Below, in pieces: positions 16,924-22,507 of a stretch of DNA of 22,507 nucleotides. Origin of the DNA: an uncultured Odoribacter sp. GTDB taxonomy: Bacteria; Bacteroidota; Bacteroidia; Bacteroidales; Marinifilaceae. The stretch's first letter is position 1; every line of letters starts with the position of its first letter. The notes beneath the pieces were generated by a model. It was not told the origin of the DNA, did no database searches, and saw only the letters and a list, made by a program, of their open reading frames with translations. Both the position numbers and the translations under genes were made by a program. The DNA is taken from contig CAKVCR010000009.1 of NCBI GenBank assembly GCA_934725835.1, positions 1 to 22,507 of the forward strand, read 5' to 3'.

Positions 16924-17099
16924 CCATCTGTATCCCATCTAAGTCAGGTCTATGACAAATCTATGTAAAAGCCTATTAAAAGGTTATTAAAACGCTATTA
17001 AAAGCTTATGAATATAACCTTTTGATAAGTGTTTTATAAGTTATCTACAGTATAATTTATAGTTGTGCCTTAGATTTGTTTTAGATGGGGTGTAGAGAT
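16924..17099 (+). repeat. Dyad of phased 11-bp degenerate repeats
   Basis: About sixteen consecutive 11-bp units fill this stretch. The left half reads ATCCCATCTAA, GTCAGGTCTAT, GACAAATCTAT, then TAAAAGGTTAT, TAAAACGCTAT, TAAAAGCTTAT. TATTAAAA recurs at exactly 16974, 16985 and 16996. The right half is the same series on the other strand: ACCCCATCTAA, AACAAATCTAA, then TAAAACACTTA, TCAAAAGGTTA. Matching arm pairs agree at 9-10 of 11 bases, for example CCCATCTAA (16934-16942) with TTAGATGGG (17081-17089) and AAAAGGTTAT (16978-16987) with ATAACCTTTT (17014-17023). The dyad centre is near 17010. No coding potential is seen. With the terminator, this accounts for most of the 16846-17251 gap. Its function is unknown. 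Confidence 0.8.
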
Positions 17100-17135
17100 G
17101 GGAGAGAAAGGTGTATATTATCGAATATAATTCAC

Positions 17136-17143
17136 TATATTTG
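17136..17143 (+). promoter_or_regulatory. Bacteroides-type -7 element upstream of the RhuM fragment
   Basis: TATATTTG matches TAnnTTTG. It lies just past the 11-bp dyad and reads toward the RhuM fragment. No TTTG at -33. An imperfect inverted pair (CAGGATAAAA near 17163 and TTTTATCTG near 17192) follows in the leader. Confidence 0.4.
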
Positions 17144-17332
17144 CATAGATAAAGATGCATTACAGGATAAAATCAAATAGAATCAAGCCTGTTTTATCTG
17201 GAAAGGTATTTCTCAAACATGCTTAGTCTAATGACTTGATAACTGATTCTGTTGCCAATTTTTGAGCAACACTTTAAAAGATTATATGATGAGCTTAAGA
17301 AAAGAGGGATATCAACACAAACATACGAAGCG

Positions 17333-17872
17333 ATGAGTAACGAAATACAATTTATATTATATAGCTTACCTGATGAAGAAGGGAAAATGCAAGTCGTTAT
17401 CAAAGACGAAACAATCTGGTGCACCCAAAAGGCTATGGCACAACTTTTTGGTGTAGGTGTTCCCGCCGTCAGCAAGCATCTGAAGAATATCTTTGAAGAA
17501 AAGGAATTAGAGAAAGTAGTGGTGGTTTCCAAAATGGAAATAACCACTCAACATGGTGCAATGACGGATAAATATCAGACACACAATGTGGATTTTTATC
17601 ATTTGGATGCTATTATTGCTGTGGGCTATCGTGTTTCTTCTCCAAAAGCTACCAAGTTCCGTCAGTGGGCTACCAAGATTCTTAATGAGTATATCAAGAA
17701 AGGCTTTGTGCTTGACGATGAACGCTTAAAACAGGGAACGGCAGTATTCGGGAAAGACTATTTTCGAGAACTGCTTGAAAGGGTGCGTTCCATTCGAGCC
17801 AGCGAACGTCGTATCTGGCAGCAGATAACGATAAACAGGTTAGAAAAATGTTGGATAAATGATTGTTGTTAA
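17333..17872 (+). pseudogene. RhuM-family (virulence RhuM / phage-antirepressor-like) gene, 3' truncated
   Basis: From the ATG at 17333 (MSNEIQFILYS) this gives 180 residues; a TTG at 17252 in the same frame would add 27 with no family support. It carries the RhuM N-terminal DNA-binding-like domain (DETIWCTQKAMAQLFGVGVPAVSKHLKNIF, about residues 25-54) and the following block TDKYQTHNVDFYHLDAIIAVGYRVSSPKATKFRQWATKILNEYI. Family members, as I recall, run to about 330-350 residues. Here similarity stops after RRIWQQIT (codons ending about 17830), and an unrelated tail INRLEKCWINDCC runs to the stop. The missing 3' half is not seen downstream, so this looks like a deletion or insertion breakpoint. 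RhuM proteins are common on mobile and defence islands of Bacteroides; their function is poorly known. Confidence 0.8.
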
Positions 17873-18092
17873 CAATAATAATGTCAATTTGAATAATTGA
17901 TTACGATAAAGTAACGTGAGTTCGACGAATTTGTGTCTTAATGATAGTTGCATACTCTAACTTTCTTATTGAAAGAGTAGAAGGGTAAGTGAGCAAATGT
18001 TTATAATGTAGTTATTGTTTCTAGGTTCTTAATTTTAATTATAATCTACTTCTGTACTAAAGAACAAAATCTACTTTCCTGTAAATAACATA

Positions 18093-18110
18093 TTTTTTTT
18101 TTTTTTTTTT
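18093..18110 (+). repeat. Homopolymer T(18)
   Basis: Eighteen uninterrupted T residues, lying 24 bp upstream of the -7 element at 18135. Its length is likely to vary by slippage. Confidence 0.9.
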
Positions 18111-18134
18111 GGTTTTTGTTTTGTAAATAATATT

Positions 18135-18142
18135 TAGCTTTG
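18135..18142 (+). promoter_or_regulatory. Candidate promoter (-7 element) of the tubulin-like/vWA operon
   Basis: TAGCTTTG matches TAnnTTTG. TTTG copies upstream lie at 18108-18111 (gap 23) and 18115-18118 (gap 16), either side of the usual 19-21 bp. If used, the operon has a structured leader of about 335 nt. Confidence 0.4.
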
Positions 18143-18202
18143 TGATTGTTCTGCTAGCTCATAGATGGTTGGGTGGGCGGCTACATATTTGAAGGCGTTA
18201 AC

Positions 18203-18247
18203 TTGACGTTATCGACTAAACTCAAACTTCGCAAGTTTGAACGTCAA
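18203..18247 (+). other. Two-tier inverted repeat / hairpin in the operon leader
   Basis: TCAAACTT (18222-18229) and AAGTTTGA (18233-18240) form an 8-bp stem on a CGC triloop. Directly outside, TTGACGT (18203-18209) pairs with ACGTCAA (18241-18247), leaving a 12-nt bulge (18210-18221) on one side only. No T-run follows, so it is not a terminator. Confidence 0.6.
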
Positions 18248-18392
18248 TAGGTAGGTGCAGTAACGAAAGAGTGTGTATGAGTATATAATAATCCGCTTGT
18301 TGCGTGTGGATTTGTATATATCATTTCGATGTGGGGCAGTTGCGTTGTTTATCCTTATTGATGGATTGAGAAGGCTTTAGTTTGGGATGTGC

Positions 18393-18435
18393 AAGAGAAC
18401 AGACTCTACGCTTTTTACATTTGAGTCTGCCTCTT
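18393..18435 (+). other. Hairpin just upstream of the vWA lipoprotein gene
   Basis: CAGACTC (18400-18406) pairs with GAGTCTG (18423-18429), extended by AAGAG (18393-18397) with CTCTT (18431-18435), around a 16-nt loop. It sits 49 bp before the ATG and may be an attenuator or leader structure. A 61-codon minus-strand open frame across it has no recognisable features. Confidence 0.5.
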
Positions 18436-18484
18436 TCTTCGATAATATCATGCTCACGTTTGTAAGGAATTAATAAAAAAGTAT

Positions 18485-19819
18485 ATGCAAATAAAGAGTT
18501 TTTCAAACTTAATCCTCCTGTTGATAGCTGCCTTATTTATTATAGGATTCTGTAGTTGTATGGGAGGCAAAGGAGGATACCGAGGTGAAGGTAAAGATGT
18601 TACAGCACCTACTAATCAATGTGAGAGGACGACCAGCGAGGATACAAGCACGTCTTCAGCCTTTGTCGTTCCTGCAATTGTGGAGCATCCAATTGTTAAT
18701 GTCTATCTTGAGAATTCAGGTAGTATGAATGGTTATGTAGATAATGGTAAAACATTATTCCAGCAGGATGTTTACAATTACCTTTGCGATGTTGAAATTT
18801 CGGGCATTCCCTCTGCAATGAATTTACACTTTATAAATAGTCAGATAATCAATAAAGGTAGCGTTATAGAAGACTTTATTAATAAGTTAACACCTAATTC
18901 TTTTAAGTTGGCAGGTGGAAACAAAGCAACAACAGATATCGCAGCAGTCTTCAAGCAAGTTCTCGCACATACAGACGATAATACTGTCTCTATCTTTATA
19001 TCTGATTGTATATTCTCACCTGGTAGTGTAAAATCTCCTGAGGCTTATCTAGCGAATCAGCAGGTTGGTATAAAAAAATGTGTGGCAGATTATATAGCGA
19101 CTCATTCAGATTTTGCAATACTTGTATACCAATTATACTCAAATTTTGATGGCATATATTACGATTACAAAAATCATCCTAGAAAATATAAGGGAGAGCG
19201 TCCTTACTATATTTGGGTGATGGGTAGTACATTGAATATTGCCAAACTTAGAGCTGCAATTCCAAATGATAAATTCAGTGGAAATGGTGTAGCTAATGTA
19301 TGGTGTGCTTACAATAGGCAGGTGAATAATCTTCTATATAGCATAGTGCCTAAAGCCGTTCGAGGTGATTTTGAACGAAAGAATAAAACAACTATGACGA
19401 AAATAAAGCGAGAAAATGGAGAGTTTGCATTTAAAATCACAGCAGAATTAGGTGTACTCGAATTATTACTTGGAAACGATTATTTGATGGATACTAATAA
19501 CTATTCAAGGTTGGTCAATAAGCAAAATTCGGATGAGTGGTATATAAGTATTGAGAGAAATACTAATACAGCATCGCCTGCAACCCATAATATAACACTT
19601 AGAACAAATACAACGATTCCACAAGGTAATCTTAGTGTTGCTATTCGTTGCATGTCTCCCAAATGGGTTTATGAAATGACCGATATTGATGATACACGAT
19701 TCATTGATGGCAATGAACGCAAAACATACGGATTGAAGTACATGTTTGACGGTATTCAGCAAGCCTTCGTTTCAAAGTCAACAGGTGTATATACAGTTAT
19801 GGATTTTAAATTACAGTAG
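18485..19819 (+). CDS. vWA-like lipoprotein, first gene of the tubulin-like operon
   Basis: 444 residues. The N-terminus is a lipoprotein signal (hydrophobic 9-23, FCSC, cysteine 25) with a G/T/S-rich linker to about 68. Then comes a von Willebrand A-like fold: strand VNVYL and ENSGSM (76-81) in the place of the DxSxS metal motif, GGNKATTDIAAVFKQVL (144-160) carrying the MIDAS threonine, and NTVSIFISDCIFS (166-178) with D174 in the last MIDAS position. The first MIDAS aspartate is glutamate (E76), so metal binding may be altered. Residues from about 320 look like a beta sandwich. The protein should face the periplasm. The next gene starts 3 bp after its stop. No strong Shine-Dalgarno; an AAGGA lies 16 nt before the ATG. 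Family not otherwise recognised. Confidence 0.8.
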   Translation: MQIKSFSNLILLLIAALFIIGFCSCMGGKGGYRGEGKDVTAPTNQCERTTSEDTSTSSAFVVPAIVEHPIVNVYLENSGSMNGYVDNGKTLFQQDVYNYLCDVEISGIPSAMNLHFINSQIINKGSVIEDFINKLTPNSFKLAGGNKATTDIAAVFKQVLAHTDDNTVSIFISDCIFSPGSVKSPEAYLANQQVGIKKCVADYIATHSDFAILVYQLYSNFDGIYYDYKNHPRKYKGERPYYIWVMGSTLNIAKLRAAIPNDKFSGNGVANVWCAYNRQVNNLLYSIVPKAVRGDFERKNKTTMTKIKRENGEFAFKITAELGVLELLLGNDYLMDTNNYSRLVNKQNSDEWYISIERNTNTASPATHNITLRTNTTIPQGNLSVAIRCMSPKWVYEMTDIDDTRFIDGNERKTYGLKYMFDGIQQAFVSKSTGVYTVMDFKLQ

Positions 19820-19822
19820 CAT

Positions 19823-20296
19823 ATGGAATTCTTTGAATTTTTCTACAAGTTAAAGAATGTTTATGGTGTAGAGTTATACGAGCACCTAAAGGGTTGGGAT
19901 GATTCGTTGATGGACTATAATCTTGATTACAACCAGTTCCCATCGATTTGTGTGAGCACATTTGCCATTTGTATAGTTGTATTTGTGCTATTTTACTATC
20001 TGCTTAATTCTCCTCGATTTAACCGCTGGTGGAGTTGGCTCATTACGTTAGTTTTTGTTGGTGTAGTAGCCTTTGGGTGGGGATATCAAGTGGTTAATAC
20101 AGATATAATTAGTCAGAGTATTGCTCCAAGTCTTATTTCAAAAATAGGCTCTCTGAATGCAACGATGTTTGGACTTTACAATATGATTCTGGCTGCAATT
20201 ATCTTTATTGTGCTCACATTGGCATTTAGACATTGGAGCAAAAACTGCAAACATAGCCCATGGACATCACTTTTTACACGCATAAATAGAAAATAG
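19823..20296 (+). CDS. Three-helix membrane protein of the tubulin-like operon
   Basis: 157 residues, no recognised family. A charged 40-residue N-terminal part (EFFYKLKNVYGVELYEHLKG) precedes three membrane helices: about 41-62 (ICVSTFAICIVVFVLFYYLL), 69-91 (WWSWLITLVFVGVVAFGWGY) and 116-135 (FGLYNMILAAIIFIVLTLAF), with a basic tail (KNCKH ... TRINRK). The basic tail after helix 3 suggests a cytoplasmic C-terminus and a periplasmic N-terminal part. It lies between the vWA lipoprotein (3 bp gap) and the tubulin-like gene (2 bp gap), so it may link the periplasmic and cytoplasmic parts of one complex across the inner membrane. That role is inferred from order and topology only. Confidence 0.75.
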   Translation: MEFFEFFYKLKNVYGVELYEHLKGWDDSLMDYNLDYNQFPSICVSTFAICIVVFVLFYYLLNSPRFNRWWSWLITLVFVGVVAFGWGYQVVNTDIISQSIAPSLISKIGSLNATMFGLYNMILAAIIFIVLTLAFRHWSKNCKHSPWTSLFTRINRK

Positions 20297-20298
20297 AT

Positions 20299-21726
20299 AT
20301 GAGTAAGCTATATGTATTTGGTATTGGAGGTACAGGCTCTCGCGTATTAAAGGCACTCACTATGCTGCTGTCTAGTGGTGTAGAGTGTGCAGCTGATACT
20401 ATTGTGCCTATCATCATTGATCCAGATGATTCAGCAGCAGACAAGACAAGAGCTGTTGCCGCAATGAATCGCTATATGTCAGTTAGAAGCAAGCTAGATT
20501 TTACGGCTGCGGACCAAAATAGATTCTTTAAGACTGAAATTCGTCCAGTGGATGGAATGGAAAATTTTGGATTTCCTCTTAAGAACACAAGAGACTGCTT
20601 CTTTAAGGATTTCATCAAGATTGATGAACTAAATAAAGCTAACAGAGCATTGGTGAGTCTACTCTTTTCGGAAAAGAACCTCGATTCAGATATGAAGGTT
20701 GGCTTTAAGGGAAATCCTAACATTGGAAGTGTTGTATTAAATCAGTTCGCAAATTCACAAGAGTATAAGGATTTTGCAAATGGCTTCCAACAAGGTGATC
20801 GAATCTTTATTGTCAGCTCCATTTTTGGTGGTACTGGTGCAAGTGGATTCCCGCTTCTACTCAAAACTATTAGGTCAGATAGAAGTTCTCAAAGTTGGAA
20901 TTTAATCAGCAAGTCAACGGTCGGTGCAGTAACCGTGTTGCCATATTTTAGCGTTTCGCAGGATGATAATAGCGGTGTTGATTCATCGACATTTGCATCT
21001 AAAACTAAATCAGCTCTTGCATACTATGAGCACAATATTAGTGCAAATGGAGGCATTGATGCTCTGTACTATATTGGAGACAATATTCCTGCCTCTTATG
21101 AGAATCATGATGGAGGATCTGAGCAAAGGAACAATGCTCACATAATAGAGTTGTGTTCTGCATTAGCAATATTGAAATTTGCGGCAACAACGGACTCAGA
21201 ATTGTCAGGAGGGACTTTGCATTATGAGTATGGATTGGATACGAACAATGCGGATATATCGCAGATTATTTTCGGAGATCTCGGAAGAGAAACAAAAGCT
21301 ACTATTCAGAAGCCTATGTCGCAATTGTTATTGATGTACAAGTATCTTCTTAATAAATGTGAGAAGGAATACAAACATCAACCTTGGGCTATTGACAACA
21401 ATTTAGATAGTTCTTTTTTTACAAGTGATTTCTATAAAGACTTAATGGATTTACTTGACAACTATCGAGAGTGGCTTGTTGAAATGGCGGATAATACAAG
21501 GTCATTCAAACCTTTCAATATTGAAAGAATAAAACCTTTGTTTGATATGGTCGTAGGACAATCGCCAGCCAAAATGGCTGTACTATCCTCAAACTATGCT
21601 CTATGTGATAACATTCTTAATTCTAACTGGGGTAAGTGGAATAAAATTGCAGCACGGGAGCAAAAGTTCATAGAACTGTTTTACCGTGCGACAAAGCTGT
21701 TGGTTGAACGCAAATACAACATGTAA
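20299..21726 (+). CDS. Tubulin/FtsZ-superfamily protein (Tubulin_2-like)
   Basis: 475 residues, cytoplasmic. The N-terminus has a Rossmann-type strand and glycine loop, LYVFGIGGTGSRVLKAL (4-20; compare the FtsZ T1 loop GVGGAGGNA). A second glycine loop follows IFIVSSIFGGTGASGFPLLL (169-188), equivalent to the tubulin signature GGGTGSG. IIIDPDDS (38-45) and GNPNIGS (138-144) lie between. This layout fits the Tubulin_2-type GTPases rather than cell-division FtsZ, which is shorter and better conserved. GTP-dependent filament formation is the family expectation. The C-terminal 170 residues (from about 310) are helical and unlike FtsZ. Third gene of the operon: 2 bp after the membrane protein and 2 bp before the next gene. 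Makarova and Koonin (2010) linked such proteins to vWA partners in membrane remodelling. Confidence 0.82.
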   Translation: MSKLYVFGIGGTGSRVLKALTMLLSSGVECAADTIVPIIIDPDDSAADKTRAVAAMNRYMSVRSKLDFTAADQNRFFKTEIRPVDGMENFGFPLKNTRDCFFKDFIKIDELNKANRALVSLLFSEKNLDSDMKVGFKGNPNIGSVVLNQFANSQEYKDFANGFQQGDRIFIVSSIFGGTGASGFPLLLKTIRSDRSSQSWNLISKSTVGAVTVLPYFSVSQDDNSGVDSSTFASKTKSALAYYEHNISANGGIDALYYIGDNIPASYENHDGGSEQRNNAHIIELCSALAILKFAATTDSELSGGTLHYEYGLDTNNADISQIIFGDLGRETKATIQKPMSQLLLMYKYLLNKCEKEYKHQPWAIDNNLDSSFFTSDFYKDLMDLLDNYREWLVEMADNTRSFKPFNIERIKPLFDMVVGQSPAKMAVLSSNYALCDNILNSNWGKWNKIAAREQKFIELFYRATKLLVERKYNM

Positions 21727-21728
21727 TT

Positions 21729-22507
21729 ATGGCAAAGGTATTAAGACTACATAAAGAATCGAATGACAATATTACCGATTGGGGATTATCCAAACGCTAT
21801 GGTAAAGATGTTATAAACCAGATAGAAGATCCTGCAGGTTTGACAGCAAAGAAGGAAATTACATCTATTCCTTCTCCTTTTGCTCGTGTCGATCTTGCAA
21901 AAACGGCATTTAAAGCCATTAGTGATTCTCGACAGTTAGAAGGCGATACTATCTATCATAAGATTGTATCTGATAGCCTTGATGTGGGAGAGATATTCTT
22001 CAATTATCGAAAATTGGAGGATAAACTTGAAATTATTGTGTGGGATAAAGATCGTGAATTGGATAGATTACGTAATAGTTCTATAGAGGAGCATAAGATA
22101 CTGGGACAAACACTTTCTATGTATTTGTCACAGGATGCTGCTACATATAACTTTAATGATATGCAGCGAATATATCTACTGAACTATAGAGGTAAAAACC
22201 GCCCTGCTCAGATGAATATTATCGGTGCAACATCGCCGGCTACTTTATTTATCAGTTCTTCTAATGATTTGAGTTATGCGTCTGACGAGTTAAAATCAAG
22301 CGGGAAAGATAAACCATTTGATGATGTATATACTCCTCTTTACAAAAGAGATTTTGAGTTCCAAAAATATTTGTGGGCTCTTGTTCGTAGTTATGGTAGT
22401 GAGCATTTCGCTGCAAAATTCCCTGAATTTTATGCCTACATTAAGGAAAGTTTTAGATATCTGAGAGATGACCAGAAAGACGTAATTGAAGCCCTTGACG
22501 AGAATAG
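21729..22507 (+). CDS. Unknown large protein, fourth gene of the tubulin-like operon, 3' end beyond window
   Basis: Open from ATG 21729, 2 bp after the tubulin-like stop, to the window end: 259 residues, no stop. No family recognised. There is no signal peptide or membrane helix, so it is probably cytoplasmic. Features: an N-terminal WGLSKRYGKDVINQIEDP segment, a motif-like ITSIPSPFARVDLAKTAFKA (44-63), a charged amphipathic region (90-125), and IIGATSPATLFISSSND (164-180), which reads like a substrate or nucleotide loop but matches no motif I know. DFEFQKYLWALVRSY (208-222) and the following helices continue to the edge. Its tight spacing implies it works with the tubulin-like and vWA proteins, as a filament partner or effector; this is inference. 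Confidence 0.75.
   Translation, partial: MAKVLRLHKESNDNITDWGLSKRYGKDVINQIEDPAGLTAKKEITSIPSPFARVDLAKTAFKAISDSRQLEGDTIYHKIVSDSLDVGEIFFNYRKLEDKLEIIVWDKDRELDRLRNSSIEEHKILGQTLSMYLSQDAATYNFNDMQRIYLLNYRGKNRPAQMNIIGATSPATLFISSSNDLSYASDELKSSGKDKPFDDVYTPLYKRDFEFQKYLWALVRSYGSEHFAAKFPEFYAYIKESFRYLRDDQKDVIEALDEN

Larger units (their letters stand above)
17873..18484. other. 612-bp AT-rich gene-free region at the accessory-island junction
   Basis: I find no convincing gene. The region holds a TTGTTAACAA palindrome overlapping the RhuM stop (17866-17875), a CTTTC/GAAAG hairpin near 17960, an 18-T run, a Bacteroides -7 element and two long hairpins before the vWA lipoprotein gene. It is probably the promoter and leader of the downstream operon together with degenerate sequence left at the integration junction. 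No transposase, integrase, tRNA or clear attachment duplication is visible. Confidence 0.6.

Noticed and set aside
16924..17099. CRISPR-like array
   Set aside because: Units are 11 bp with no spacers, degenerate, and inverted about a centre; no cas genes.
17252..17332. TTG start extending the RhuM fragment by 27 residues
   Set aside because: The added residues do not look like RhuM; the ATG at 17333 begins where the family's typical N-terminus begins.
17915..17929. CGTGAGTTCGACGAA resembling a tRNA T-arm or attachment core
   Set aside because: No acceptor or anticodon stem around it and no second copy in the window, so neither a tRNA nor an attachment duplication can be supported.
18203..18247. 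Integron attC site or retron RNA
   Set aside because: No integron core sites in the right places, no integrase and no reverse transcriptase in the window.
18321..18506. 61-codon minus-strand open frame before the vWA lipoprotein gene
   Set aside because: No recognisable features, overlaps a hairpin and the start of a convincing gene, no promoter seen.

Overview
The window reads as chromosome of a Bacteroidales bacterium, most likely Bacteroides or a close relative. Evidence: promoters of the Bacteroidetes TAnnTTTG type, few clear Shine-Dalgarno sites, a TonB receptor with an N-terminal carboxypeptidase-regulatory domain, a BT_3928-type DoxX protein, and archaeal-type (type 3) ProS. All statements come from reading the sequence; nothing was searched against a database.

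Bases 1-16,900 are mostly core genome. A minus-strand operon runs from 3808 leftwards: DUF1599 protein, BT_3928-like DoxX/thioredoxin membrane protein, tpiA, and an M49-like zinc peptidase lipoprotein cut by the window edge. folP is transcribed divergently from it out of an 85-bp region with back-to-back promoter elements. A second minus-strand block (9756 to 4747) holds a low-complexity W/Y- and RP/TTR-rich secreted protein, a FadL/OmpP1-type outer-membrane protein, a terminator hairpin, miaB and a SpoU/TrmH RNA methyltransferase. On the plus strand a TonB-dependent receptor and a predicted beta-helix lipoprotein form a pair behind two tandem Pho-box-like sites, suggesting phosphate-starvation control. 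proS and pepT follow, closed by a strong terminator.

From about 16,900 the sequence becomes visibly more AT-rich and looks accessory. It opens with a roughly 175-bp dyad built of about sixteen phased 11-bp units, then a RhuM-family gene whose 3' half is missing, then a 612-bp gene-free stretch with an 18-T homopolymer, a Bacteroides-type -7 element and two long hairpins.

Bases 18,485-22,507 carry a tight four-gene operon (intergenic gaps of 2-3 bp) that runs off the window. It encodes a vWA-like lipoprotein with a D-to-E MIDAS change, a three-helix membrane protein, a tubulin/FtsZ-superfamily protein with both nucleotide-binding glycine loops, and a large protein of unknown family. The combination recalls the FtsZ-like plus vWA membrane-remodelling system predicted by Makarova and Koonin (2010). 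This is the best candidate here for an uncharacterised system. Its acquisition probably disrupted the RhuM gene.
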